From assembly GCA_036346255.1 (NCBI GenBank), contig CM070628.1:2247840-2311839 (forward strand): a stretch of DNA of 64,000 bases, in the 5' to 3' direction. Position 1 is the first letter of the stretch, and every line of letters starts with the position of its first letter. Shown here one piece after another: positions 20,392-32,560 of this stretch. The translations under genes and the position numbers were made by a program. Under the pieces are notes generated by a model, which saw only the letters and a list, made by a program, of their open reading frames with translations, was not told where the DNA came from and searched no databases. This DNA comes from Ampelocalamus luodianensis. Taxonomy: Eukaryota; Streptophyta; Magnoliopsida; Poales; Poaceae.

Positions 20392-22020
20392 ACCACGCCG
20401 CCGCCCGTACACTATTAAGCATGCATGCATGCACGTCCGTCCATGCACGCAGGTGTGCATGTGCATGTGGCTATTTGTTCGATTCATTGATTTGGCCTAG
20501 CTAAGCTAGCTAATTAATGGTGTTTGTAAATATGGAAACGGAGGTCGATTCGAAGTGGCGCATGCGCGGATTAGCGCGCACCCTTCGAGCTAGTGTGCAT
20601 GGAGAAGAGGAAGAGGAAGAGGAAGAGGAAGAGGAAGAGGAGAGAGAGAAATTAAGGAGAAGAAGATTTAGAGCTAGTTCAGCTAGTAACTGGCCATTGT
20701 TGCGTGTACGTTGTTTGTGATGTGTTCGACTCCTTTGCCTTCTCTCTAGATTACATAGAGAGGTTAGGCGAGGTGAACCCGTCATTAATCTTCTTCTTTT
20801 TTCTGTACATGCGAAGATATTGGCCGGCTAAGCAAGCTAGCTTACTACATATATATGTGTGTGTTCCTCGATCTCCTTATTCATTGGGAAATAATTAATG
20901 ATGATGATGTGCTTCAAAAGTTTTTCAGAGTACCACGTGGCACGTTCATTACGTACTGACGTATTTATATATTTCGTTTGTGTTTTTCAGTAATCTGCAG
21001 ATTTCCGGCTTAATTGCCGGCCGTCGTGCAGGAGGATAGGAGAACGTGGGGTATTAATTGAGAGACGGTATGTATATGCGCAGTGTCCCCGTCCAATTTT
21101 TCTGGCCGTTTGGGCGATTGTCGTGTGCTCGTGCTGACCACGATATAGGCATGCAGCAGCTGGTTGTTGTTACTATATAATCTGCAGATTACGTCGCATC
21201 CGTTATGTTAGTGACATTTTTTTCCCTTTCTTTGGGGCTGTCTCTGTGTGTACCAGCTTTGAAATATGATGCTTCACATTCCTCGTTTTTTTAGGTTTAT
21301 TTTGTAATAATATTTATTCTTATTGTTTCTAAAAAAATATTTTTACCATTAGAAGTCAACACCCTATGAACATGCCGTCCAGCAACGAGTCAACACACGC
21401 CGTATGTAGCAATACTAAGATTGAAACAAACACAAATGAAGTGTATAAATTCATCTTGAAACAGAAAAAAGAAACAAATTAAATACACAGTACCGCACCG
21501 GTTGAGCTATCCAACAATTCGCTATGGCCTATGTATATACACATATACAGCGGGCGGAGCTAGCGTCAGGCCAGACCTCGGGCCGGCCCAGCGCGATTTG
21601 GCCTAAGTTCATATTGACCCGGGTGACTTTCATGTGGTAATTTTACGCTAGATCTCGGACTATTACCGTAAGAATATGATCCACACACATATTTTTTTCC
21701 ACTAATCTCTACTTATTAAATTGCTGCCCCTGAGGCGGGGATCTTGCAAACGACCGCGCGGGTGCATGCGCGCTCGTTGTTACTTACATACATATGCTCG
21801 AGTGCTCGACCGAGGTCACGTGGATCCATACGCGCGACTTCCACGTGAAATTTGTGGTACGTACACGGTACACCTCGGGACCCAGCTTCGTTGAGGTCAC
21901 ATCAATCCGGACGGACGCGCGGCGGATGACGGGTCATAGTACCATACCAACCGGCCGGGCCGATCGTTCCACGCGCGACGCGCGGCCAGGGATTCACCGA
22001 GCCCCACCGCTACGTACGGC
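20392..22020. other. SAUR 3' flank and non-genic stretch
   Basis: The SAUR 3' UTR probably covers the first 200-300 bp. A (GAAGAG)n purine tract lies at about 20603-20652. The remainder is AT-rich with no gene. Near 21548 a GGCGGAGCTAGCG word resembles an end motif of small transposons, but no partner was found. Confidence 0.45.
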
Positions 22021-22023
22021 GAG

Positions 22024-22490
22024 GCGATCTCATTACTCGTCCCTCGTCAGCTCGGCACGGCGCAAACCGATCGATCCGCGCGCGATCCCATCTCCCAACC
22101 CAAACGAGGCAACCACCCAGCACCCCGCGCGCGCGCGCGATCTCATTAGTCCGTCGCTCGTCAGCTCGGCACGGCGCAAACGCGCGATCTCATTAGCCGT
22201 CGCTCGTCAGCTCGGCACGGCGCAAACGCGCGATCTCATTAGTCCGTCGCTCGTCAGCTCGGCACGGCGCAAACGCGCGATCTCATTAGCCGTCGCTCGT
22301 CAGCTCGGCACGGCGCAAACGCGCGATCTCATTAGTCCGTCGCTCGTCAGCTCGGCACGGCGCAAACGCGCGATCTCATTAGCCGTCGCTCGTCAGCTCG
22401 GCACGGCGCAAACCGATCGATCCGCGCACGATCCCATCTCCCAGCGCAACGAGGCAACCACCCAGCCCCCCCGGCGCGCGCGCGATCTAA
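22024..22490. repeat. GC-rich 46/47-bp minisatellite with flanking duplication
   Basis: The word CTCGTCAGCTCGGCACGGCG recurs seven times, first at about 22040 and then in six tandem units from about 22137 to 22412. Units alternate between 46 and 47 bp (CATTAGCCG or CATTAGTCCG), a 93-bp higher-order period. Because 93 is divisible by three, one plus-strand frame (21794-22771) stays open with a 31-residue protein repeat, but I see no sign that it is a gene. The sequences beyond the first and last units (CGATCGATCCGCGC..CGATCCCATCTCCCA..GAGGCAACCACCCAGC) are also duplicates of each other. Confidence 0.8.
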
Positions 22491-22499
22491 CTGCCTCCG

Positions 22500-24240
22500 G
22501 GGCCAGATCGGGCCGAGAGCGCGCGGCGCGCGGCCATCACACCCACACCCACATGCACGGTCACGGTCACGAGCGCGCGCGCAAGCGCTCCTGCCTTGAT
22601 CGATCCAACGCCAATACCAATGGCGCGCGGTGGCACGCGGGATGGATAGATCGTAGATGCCGCCCGTGCCGCCCCGGCCGGCGCCACCACCTGCGCCGCT
22701 GCATGCGCGCCCATCACGACCTCTCTCTCTCTCCAGCCCAGCCTCCGTTGCATGCTGTCCCTACTCGCTAACAATAATAATCTACTGCGTTATATTAACC
22801 GTGTGCCGTGTGCGTGTCAGTGTGTGCGCATTGTTGTAATCACCATGCAAGTATGGGCAGCAGTACGTGCGTCGGAGGCCTAGCGTGTGTACATGTTGAC
22901 TGGGATTGGATTCTCTGAATTTAAGCATTCAATGGGGGATTATAGTGCATGGTATTAGAAGTGATCTTCATCGTCCGATCAAAAATAAAAAGTTGAGATC
23001 AACACGATAATGTCTTTCTATAGTGTTTTGCTACAGTAAATGATATTTATTACCACACTGTTGATCAATATGTATTTCATTTTTTTTTCTGCTACAGCAA
23101 ACAATATTTATTACACTGCTACTGTTGATCACTATTGACAAGCTCACAAACACTGTTCATACAGTAATATAGAGGATCCGTATTCTACGATCAGCTCGAT
23201 ATCTTTTCGTAACGTACACATCACACGCCAAGCATGCACACATTTCTCATTTGTACCAGAGCAGCTGCGAAGTACCGGAGTACCTGCACGGAGTGGCCCA
23301 TCGATCACACGCGCCTGGTTCGACAAGGCGCTAGCTAGCCTATCTCAGATTGCAGAGGCCGAAAATACTTTTTACGGTGCCCAATGTTGCCATGTACGTC
23401 AGGTTGTTGCTTTCTGCAACATTTCTCTACTACCTAGTTCAATGCTCGTGTTTGCTATGGATTAAAAAAAAAATAGTCGCAGCAGTCGGGTCGTCAATCG
23501 TTATTGCGCTCAACGACGCGATCTGAACTTTCGGTACCCTGCTCGTCGATTCAATAAATATCGAAGAGAATAGGGGAGACGGACGACCACCAACTTTAAT
23601 TTTGAAGTACTATTGATAAGTCCAAACTCAACACTGTATCAAACTCCATACATTTGTTGGTGGCCTGGCAATCCGGTTTAATGGCCCTTCAATTGGAAGG
23701 GTAAGATAAAAGGAGAATTCGGCCAAGTTCAGTACGAAGACGCCTACGTTGCCCGTTGCGAACATCGCATTTCAGTCAATTCGGCAAAGCGATGATCAAC
23801 CATGGCAGAAAGGGATGCCTTCATGCTACCATGACTTTGGTCTCTGTCCACGGTAACTTACCATCGTAAACATCAATTTTTCACACAGGAGAGAGCAAGC
23901 TAAGCTAAGCTAAGCTAGAGGTCTAGCACTCTGCCACTGCAACGTACAAAGGAGCAGAGACGAGCCATCCATCGGAACGGATTGAATTGAATCAGAGAAC
24001 ATGCAATGGCAGGGCCAGGGAGGGAGCAGACCATGTGCCGGCGTGCCGCTGCTCGTGACCAACCCAGGAACAGATAAAAATGAAGATGACAATAACTCGT
24101 TCGAGCCTTTCTTCCAAGCTGCGGTGCAATCCTCTGCCTCGCACACTGTCGTACGCCCCGGCCTGCACGGACGTACGCGCAGCGATGGGCTTGGATCTAC
24201 CAGCCTGCAGCTCAGCTAGTACCTAAAGAAAATATCTAAC
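22500..24240. other. Non-genic stretch
   Basis: 22500-22770 is GC-rich with no identifiable product. 22970-23150 holds two related short segments around TTTGCTACAG..A..ATATTTATTAC..ACTG.TGATCA. The rest has scattered open frames of fewer than 80 codons with no domain. Confidence 0.4.
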
Positions 24241-24671
24241 AAGAGTTAGTAGCAATGGGCACCGTTGTCATGGCGCCGCTGGGGCTGATAGCAACCTCGC
24301 AGAACATGGGGCGGCAATGATAAGTTCTTGGATGGAGAGAAACAATACGAGGTATAATCCTGCAGCAGTTGGGTGATAACGACCTTGTATAACAGATTGA
24401 TCTGATGATATATCTTGCACCGAATCACATGTTGGGATTTGGATAAAACAAAGGGTTGTGTGTTCAAGATAGCAGGAAGTATGGAACAGGAGGAGGGGGC
24501 AAAGTTTGTATAAATAGCTCAACTCATTTGATGGATACACGAAAATTGCTTGAAATGTGCATTCAAGTTTGTTACATTGGCGACCGACTCTACGTGCAAA
24601 GCATACTCTACAGGGATTTTCAACGAACACTAAAATTTCGCCCGGTGCAGCATGACGATTTCCATGCTCCA

Positions 24672-27600
24672 TTACAAGAAAAATCTTCTCCTGCTTGTAT
24701 CCATGTCCGGCTGTAATTTGCAAAAGATTTTGCATAATGTCAGAGCAACTCATTGTGTACAGTTGTAGCCTGGGCGTGAGATGGTAAATGAATAATAGTA
24801 CCTTGTGAACCCATTCATACTCTCCGCTTTTTGTGTCGAAGGTTCCATGTTGCAAGGTGAGCAGCTTGAGAGTGAAGCGAGGACCACATTCCTATGTCAT
24901 CAAAAACAGTTTGGGCTCACTGCTAATAGATAACGAGGTAGCAATCATACAGAGCAGTAGATCTCAAGTGACTTCCATCAGCAGCTGTAAAGGTAGCATT
25001 GCTAACATCTAACTGGCAAGATAGTGAAGCTACAAAAATTGATATGCATTTTCACTTAATGTTGAAAACTTTAACATATTTTGGAAAACCAGAAGCACCT
25101 CTTAAACATGCAACATAGGATAGTTGCTAGCATTTGATCCTTTTGAGGTTAGTCAATTCCTGAACTCAAATAGGCAGTAGTAGCTCAAGTACCTGAAGGC
25201 GACAAATGACTTGCTTCTCAGGTTGGCTTTTGCTTTCGGAAGTCTTAGCTTTCTTGTCCTTCGAAGCAACTTTGTTTTCTTTCGTCTCAAAGATGTACCT
25301 AGTATCAGAATTGCAGATAAAAAAAATTAAATGTTGATGATAAAATAGCATGTACAAACAGAATTCAATACACATTTTATGACTAACAAGAAGATAGCAT
25401 GATATAATGAAATGTTTCAGAAATCGGCTTAACTATGAGATAATGCTCCAACTAGTGATTATTAAAACAACCGTATCTAATGACCTTCATTAAGGTAGAC
25501 ATGAGACAAACTCCATGCAAACAACAAGTAGAAGACACATGGAAAAAATTTAGAAATGTAATTGTCAGGAACACTTTTTCCTAGTTGTATTTTGATAGAT
25601 GCACTTATGATGATGGAAGTATACAAGCCTCATTGATCATGAAAGGTTACCACTATTGTGTACACTCATGGAAAACTTTCGCATCTCAAATTGTTATCAG
25701 CAAGCTTTTGCCTAATTGAATTTTGATATATATGCACCTGTGATGACGGAAAAATATGTAGTCTCGCTGATTATGAAAAGTCGCAACTCGGCGGCCGCGG
25801 AAATTGGGGTCTTGGGGAAAAAGAGACTGTATCATCCTGAAGAAATGAAAGAGGAAAGTAGAAATGTGAAGAAACCCATAGAAATGGATATGATTCATAT
25901 AAAAATAATAGCCTTCTTCAAAAGAAAATCTGCGAAGGGGCACACAAGGTCACCATTTTCTAAAAGAAGGATGCAAGTTCTTAAATTACCTTCCAATACG
26001 ATGACCAAGGCGTGTAGTGAAATTGTTCAACACTAACTCTGGCTTATGACTTGTAGGGTTGCCATGGTTCTGTCATATAAAGAGAGAAACCAAAAGGGTA
26101 AACAAAGGTAATCTTAAATGCTCAAAAGCTTGAAAGATTAAACTACACTAGCTTTATACTAAAAAATAACAAATTGCAAAGACCCAATGTCATACGTCAT
26201 TTAACAAGAGCAAATCAAATACACTGACTACAGTAAATTAGAGGGAAAATTTGGGCATATTTATTGCTACTGAAATAAGTTAATAAAGTCCAGAAGCAGA
26301 TGACATAAAGATCTTCCTCCCTGCTATAAAATTTGCAGCTTTCCATCAATCTAGAAGACAATCAACATGGTCCTCAACCCAACTCCATCGTTGCAATAAT
26401 TTATACAATGCTGTAAAGCTTGGCAAAATTAGAACAATGACATGGCTGTGTCAGACAGAGACATGGACCAGACTCTAGCAGACATGCCATATGACACTGA
26501 ACATTGCCATATGCATATTTGATTTTTGGGGGCAAAACTCAGATGCCTAAGACAAACTAGGGACAAGTTAGAGACAAGTAGGATGACCAATTGATGGCAA
26601 CTTGAGTTTTGTTCACTTTCAATGCACCTTTAGCCTAAAAGGTTAGTGGGGTAATTATCGACATGTGGTTATACTTGTGCCATAATCTTTACCATCTGCG
26701 GTGCTGTCTGAACCGCACAATTAAATAATTACCATTCTCAAATTCATCTTTGCGCTATGTGTGATCATCAAAACAAGAAGTTTACCTTTTGCACTACATT
26801 ATGTAGAATAAACCATTGTACAGTTCAGTTCAACATTGGTTTGCCTTAGTAGGAAGTAAGAACAAAACAGGGAGTCTCTAAAAAATGGAAAATAGGAAGA
26901 ATAGATAAGATCATAAGATTGTTATGTAAAAGCAAGCCTCTTTTCCCGCACATAGCCACATACCATACCAGACTATGCCCTTCACTCTAATAAATTTGGG
27001 AAGAATACGTAAGACCGTTATCCAAAATCATGTCTGGTGTGTGAAGGATTTGAAAAATAAAAACAACGTTCACATCTGCGGCTAACAAGGTGAAGCTCCT
27101 CATTGGAATCTAGGGTAAGCAGAAAGCAGCCCATATGTTGCCTCTCAGTCACCTTAGCACATAAACACGGTAAGTAGACATCAATCTGACCAGATCAAGC
27201 CAGTTCACATAATTTTCTGAGTTCTTGCACAAGTTAAAAACCCAGATAGAACAAGGGAGAACATTTAGGTTCTTCACAAAGGTTGCTTATTAGATCATAA
27301 TTCACAACATGAACACATCAACTAGTTATTCCAATTATTATATAAATAGTATTGGAGATTAGCAGCGGCGGAAGATTGTATGCTTATATATCCTTTCAAG
27401 CTTCACCAACCAACTAGCACTAGTTTGTTCTTGTTCGGAATAGCTATTAGTGCAGGGAAATTGTATGACGTATTCTTCACGCTGCAACTCCAAAATTTAT
27501 CAAAAGCAAAGTGGATGGAGAACAATATTACCGCACTGCCCCTTGTTGGGTACAAAGAAAGAGGATGCCAGGTTAGTGTAAATATGATTGCATGTTTAAC

Positions 27601-29685
27601 TATACAAAGTACTCCAGAATTTTCATTGCAAAAAAGTAGAGAGAATGCCTCAAGCCAAGGCCTCAGTATTGACTGCTCCATCACTAGATGTCAATAACAC
27701 CAAAGCCATCCAGAAAGTTCTTCCCAAATTTAAGACACGGGTGCTTATTTCCAACAAAATCTTCAACAGCTCATCTAAGTAAGAGTTTGCAGTGTTACGC
27801 TCACTAATTGACTAGATCTTGGTGAGACTAATAACTTGAGTTTCTTTCACGCAATATTGAATACAAGAAGACAAGTACGAAAAATGTGCATGTGCAATAA
27901 CTTACCATGACGGAAGTTGCTAGAAACAATAGCCGCTAATATGATAAATAAAGTAAAGATAAAAGTACCTTTATGTCCTTCCGCATAACAAGTTTGGATA
28001 GTTTGAAATGTGCAGTAGGGCCATCAGGTAAGTTAATGATCAGCAGCGCATCTGTGTCACAAATACCAACACAAGATGTCACAAACAAGAACAAGAGAAA
28101 CATTTTTTCACTAACAAAAAGATGAATTCTTACCAGGTTCCCTTCGATTTGTGTGTACAACAATAAGTGAGGTGAAATCTCTTTTGTTTGCATATTCCAC
28201 AATCTGAAAAAAATAAAATGTGTTTCAATGTATATGGAGAAGTGTCTAATTGAACCAAATGAATGGAAAGTAACTTGAGAACACATCATACTTTCTTGAG
28301 TTCATAAGTTCCTCTTTTAACATACTGAGAATTCGGTATCACTTGCATTAACTCCTCAATAAAGGCAGGTCCCCTCTGTGGACATATGCAACAGAAAGTA
28401 CATTGTTAGATGATGCAGTCTTGTTCGAAGAATACAAGTTATCAAATGATCACGGATTCAGAACAGCCAGCACAATATATGAAGAAGAATACAAGTCCAG
28501 TAGCAGAAATGAGAAGCGTAGAAAAGGCATACACTGGAATTGAAGCGGCATGTAGTAATCAATACTTTAGGGGTTATTTGCTGTTTCAGAACTGCATTGA
28601 ATTCATCAGCATCATTCCCTGCAAACAGCTGCACACAGGAACAATAATTTGATAGGTATAAAAACTGAGTAAAGTCGACATAATGGTCTAAATAAGCATT
28701 CATCCAGAAAGATAATTATGAAACAAGATATATCATACTAACATATCCTAACAGATCTAACAGGGATGCTAAATGATTTCTTAAGAGTGAGTTGTCACTG
28801 TATCAGAGCATGAGACATTGCGACAAGAAGTCCGCAAGTATAAGCAGGCACTACTGGTTGTAAACACCATGAAATTGAAGTATTGAACTACTTGAGATTC
28901 CAAACACTCCACAAGAAAGCAGACAAATCAACAAATAATCATCATCCTTAACATTGACAATGCACAACATTATATTGCCACCTAATGGTCAATCAGCCAT
29001 AGACCAGTCATCCCCAACCTCATCTTCATACCTACTACCTCATACTTATCCCTACAGTCGGAAACAAGAAGTAACGTAATTCTATTTCTCGCAATTTCAC
29101 ATAAACCCAACTTAGCATAAGCAAACCCTCGGATTCATGCTCCTAACCCCGAATGCTCAGCCAAATCATTTGATTGTAAGGTGGAAAGGTACAATTATTC
29201 CGATACTTGGGAGTCTTAAATTGATCAAGTAAGCAACACAGAAGAGCTTGTACGAACCTCCTGGTCGTCAGGCCGGCACACGGTCTCGTCAGCCTCCCTG
29301 GTGTTCTCGATCGTCCGCGGCACCTGCCTCTCCGGCGGCTGCAAGCACCCAAAACAATCAAACCCAACGCAAAACTTTCAACTTAAAAGAGAGTTCGTTT
29401 GTTCGTTTCGGGGGGAGGCGAGAGCGTGCTTGCCTGCTCGCCGAGCTCGGCGGCGCGCTGGGCGGCCTGTCCGCGCTCGCGGGCGAGCTTGCGCTTCTGG
29501 GCCTTCTTCTCGCGCTTGAGCTTGGCGTGCACCTCGCTGCGCTTCTCCTTGTTCTTGATCTGCGACGGCAGCGCCGGCGCCGCCTTCTCCTTGTTCGGCT
29601 TCTTCTCCTTCCGCCCCTTCCTCTCGCCCTCGTCCCCCGGGGGCGGCGCGTCGGCGGGCTGCTTCCGCTTCTTCTCCTTCGCCAT
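24672..29685 (-). CDS. RPF1: Brix-domain ribosome production factor 1 (RPF1 type)
   Basis: Ten exons on the minus strand: 29434-29685, 29258-29338, 28533-28628, 28292-28375, 28134-28203, 27969-28051, 25990-26069, 25193-25298, 24802-24891, 24672-24710 (981 nt, 326 aa). All phases agree. Residues 1-75 are Lys/Arg-rich (nucleolar targeting expected). 85-111 holds PRTIENTREADETVCRPDD, a family hallmark. 112 to about 316 is the Brix domain (KVLITTCRFNSSRGPAF, KRGTYELKKIVEYA, LIIHLP-like LLIINLPDGPTAHFKLS, NHGNPTSHKPELVLNNF, RLGHRIGRYIFE, ECGPRFTLKLLTLQHG, EYEWVHK). It ends in DTSRRRFFL. RPF1 acts in the nucleolus in early 60S pre-ribosomes and 27S pre-rRNA processing (known from yeast). Yeast RPF1 is slightly shorter, about 295 aa. 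Oddity: intron 1 begins GCAAGC, not GT. Intron 6 (26070-27968) is the longest, 1.9 kb. Confidence 0.94.
29339..29433 (-). other. Probable GC-AG intron (RPF1 intron 1)
   Basis: Reading the minus strand, exon 1 ends ..GAGCAG and the intron begins GCAAGC. It ends ..GTGCTTGCAG before CCGCCGGAG. No GT donor nearby keeps the frame into the conserved PRTIENTREAD segment. GC-AG introns typically have a strong AG|GCAAG match, as here. Confidence 0.75.
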
Positions 29686-29728
29686 CGCCGCCGTCGTCTC
29701 GGGATAGGTTGCTCCTTTTTGTGCGGCG

Positions 29729-29735
29729 AGGGTTT
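29729..29735 (-). promoter_or_regulatory. Telo-box-like motif of the RPF1 promoter
   Basis: AAACCCT on the minus strand, 44 bp upstream of the ATG, next to a site II cluster. This pairing is well known in plant ribosomal protein and ribosome-biogenesis promoters. Confidence 0.5.
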
Positions 29736-29797
29736 AAGCGTCTAGGGCACCGCGGCGTTCGAGCCTTTCGTGGTGAAAGCCCGTGTAGGCCGGTTTG

Positions 29798-29820
29798 TGG
29801 GCTAGTTGGGCTTCTGGGCC
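29798..29820 (+). promoter_or_regulatory. Triple site II (TGGGCY) cluster of the RPF1 promoter
   Basis: TGGGCT at 29798-29803, TGGGCT at 29807-29812 and TGGGCC at 29815-29820 lie in 23 bp, 113-135 bp upstream of the minus-strand ATG. TCP-factor binding is expected from known plant promoters. Site II elements act in either orientation. Confidence 0.6.
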
Positions 29821-29899
29821 GAATGTTCACAAGACGGGCTGCTGTTGTGTTTGTTTTCCTTATTTCTTTTCCGGTTTTATGGCTCTACTTAAGTTTGTG

Positions 29900-31044
29900 A
29901 ATTGTGAATCACTCCCCTCTCCCTCGTAAGAAACTAATACATCGATTAAAATCTAACTAGAACAGGAGGAGTGCAAATTTAAAACACCCTATATTAATTT
30001 AAGTTTCATCTGGTGCTTGCCCAGCACCGAAAGGGACGCAGGTCCTCTATTATAGCAACAATAATATAGGTATGTTGCTATAGTACTCTGCAATAAAGCT
30101 GTAGAAAAACATTGCAGAAATGTGCCGATTTCACTGCATGTAGGAAAATAATATAGCAATTTTTACTGTTTAGTACTATAGCACGGTACTAGCACTGTAC
30201 TATATGCTATTGATCTAAGCTGTTCGCTGACGATTGGATGGTCCGAATGAGGTCTAATGCACGTCTATTGTACACCTCTGTTGTAGCTAGTTGCTACGCA
30301 GAGGATCCGTGTCCTACTGAAAGATTGTGCAACATGTGTCGCTCTCCTCCACCATCATCTTGGTTATCATGGACAAGCATATTACCCACCCACCCTATGA
30401 CATCTGTCTCTACCTCACTCTATGCCTGCCTAGCGCTAGTCCTTTGGCTCTCAGTGTCTTCCCCGCTCGTTTGCAAACCCACGGTTGACGACAAAGGAGG
30501 AGACAAAAAAACATAGAGGGAGACGTCGTGTTAGCATAAAACATTTGCAAGTGATTATCTCATAGACATATGGGTTCTGAATCATAATTTTTAATCACAT
30601 GAGAACATTTTGAGACTTGTAAGTGGCCATGAATAATAGGACCCTCGTCTTTCCCGTCTCCGGCACCCCCTCCTCTTCCTTGCTATCGTTAGAGGCGACG
30701 GGTGGCGGTTCCTTCAGTGCATCTCCTTAAGGAAAATAAAGGAGGGCATTTGGCGGAGTGTGTATTTGTCGGAGGGGCACGGGACGAAGGGGCGTTTAAC
30801 GGTGGCGGTGCAGACGCACGCTTGGACCATGTGCTACGTGACAGCGTGCGACGGAAGCGAAACACACGCGAAAGGAAACATGCAAGTTTGGTAAAGTGTT
30901 AATTACTTAAGTAAACAATGAATATACACTGTATTGCAAAAACCATGGATAATTTCCCCGGAACTAAAAAAACAACAAAACTATTTTTTTAAAAAAATGC
31001 CTAAAAATTAATAAGAGAAGGTAAAAGGGCAGAGAGAGAATAAG
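29900..31044. other. Non-genic stretch
   Basis: No gene is supported. 29990-30200 has several TATAGCA/GCTATA words on both strands that could form weak stem-loops. Open frames at 30238-30516 and 30702-30902 have no domain. Confidence 0.4.
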
Positions 31045-32560
31045 ACCCTGTTTAGGGGGGCTTAAAGCCAGCTTCGGCTTTGGAAAAGATGAAAGCCCCC
31101 AAATAGGCCAACTTTGTAGGAGCTTATCATTTTAGACGCAAACAAAAAAAAACATGTGAAAGCTACAACTGGATAGGGTGTGCTTTTTCGGCTTATTGTG
31201 AGAGGGGTATACGACTTTGCCACTGGAAGTTGAAAGAAATTACACACCAATTGCCACCCGGTTAAAAGGCTCTCCGCCCACTCGTTGCATCTCTATCCCG
31301 ATTCCAACCGAAGGCTACTCGTTCCCCTTCACCCCTAGGATGATTTGTCGCCACCGCCTGGACCTCGCCCATGTCGCCAACACTGGTCCTCTCCTCAGCA
31401 TCCCTGCCTCCAACGGAGGAACCCCGCCACCGACACTTGGGAGGAGTGACAGATCAAAAATTCGCCGCCGCCCAAGGAGACCGACGACCGCCTGGTCCCC
31501 CTGCTGCCTACCAGTTCCCCCTGCCACCGTTGCCAACCGTCGTCTCCCCTTGACACCACCGCCCGACCAAATCAAGGTATTTCTTCCCAACTTCCTCCAT
31601 CTCGCCTCTCCCAACTCACTCCATCTCAATCTACTTTGTGAAAGTGTAGGCATGGTTGATAGTTATGGTTTTTAGGGATTTTGAAAGATGGATTGCTAGT
31701 TGCTAGTAATTTTCAGATATGCCCATGCTGCTTGTTTGTTAGGCTAAAAGTAATGTGTCATTTGGAACAAGATTCATTACTTGGAACCTACTGAGCATAT
31801 AGTACCATATAGCATTCCCTTTCTCTTGAATATACAGAGAAAGTGGTTTAGGTAACAATAAATTTGTTATAATTGATGGTAAAACAACTTGTATAATTTG
31901 AAATACCATGCAACTTGCCATCTACAGTTTTTAGGCATGTGTCCATGTGGAATTGTTATGGTCATGGGCTAAGCCGACCAACACCCGCAAGGCAACAATG
32001 ACAAAGATTGGATTGAGTAAATTGTGATAGTTTGAGTAGTAATTGTATCAGAGTCCGCTAGTAAATTAGGATAGTTTGAGTAGTAACTGTATCAGAGTCT
32101 GATAGTAAATTACTATTTAGATTATTTTTTGCGTCCTCTTGGAGGTAATTCTTTTGTCTTTTATGTGATCAATTTCTTTTTTTTTTGCCATGTGCTCATT
32201 TAATGTTTGGCACTTCATTATTATGTGTAGGAAAAATTATCTTATCGACGCAAGATACCCTAATTAAAAGGGATATCTAGCTCCATACAAAAGGCAAAAG
32301 TATCTTGTCTTGGAATGACAATGGGGTCGAGATCCAGGAAGAAGAAGTGGTTCAATTTTTGTCACTCTTCTCTTCGTAATGTGATTGAACGATCATTTGG
32401 TATGTTGAAGATGAAATGATGAATTTTGTTGAAATTACCAAGTTTTAAAATAAAGAAGTAGAAGAAGATCATAATGGCGTGTATGGTGCTTCATAACTTT
32501 ATTAGAGAAAGCGTCTTAGACGATCGACTTTTTTGGAGGTGCGAAAGCCCATCTCAACCA
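31045..32560 (+). mobile_element. Decayed PIF/Harbinger-type element (5' part)
   Basis: A terminus-like sequence GACCCTGTTTAGGGGGGCTT at about 31051 follows a TAA trinucleotide, the usual PIF/Harbinger target. About 40 bp further in, GGGGGC-type words recur inverted (GAAAGCCCCCAAATAGG). 1.2 kb downstream lies a transposase remnant (32341-32530). No matching right terminus was found before 34 kb, so the element is truncated or its end has decayed. Confidence 0.45.
32341..32530 (+). pseudogene. PIF/Harbinger transposase remnant (C-terminal DDE region)
   Basis: One frame reads ..CHSSLRNVIERSFGMLKMK, then a stop where the family has a Trp (TGG to TGA). It continues as ILLKLPSFK, another stop, and KKIIMACMVLHNFIRES. 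The HSSLRNVIER..FG and ACM.LHNFIRE blocks are characteristic of plant PIF/Harbinger (DDE_4 type) transposases and include the third catalytic acidic residue. Upstream catalytic residues are not found. With two in-frame stops it cannot encode a functional enzyme. Confidence 0.7.

Noticed and set aside
19999..20487. 162-codon minus-strand open frame
   Set aside because: It is the antisense shadow of the GC-rich SAUR coding region.
24001..24219. 72-codon frame downstream of the RPF1 gene
   Set aside because: Short, without a domain, and antisense to the likely 3' flank of the gene.
29248..29745. 165-codon plus-strand open frame
   Set aside because: It is the antisense shadow of RPF1 exons 1-2.
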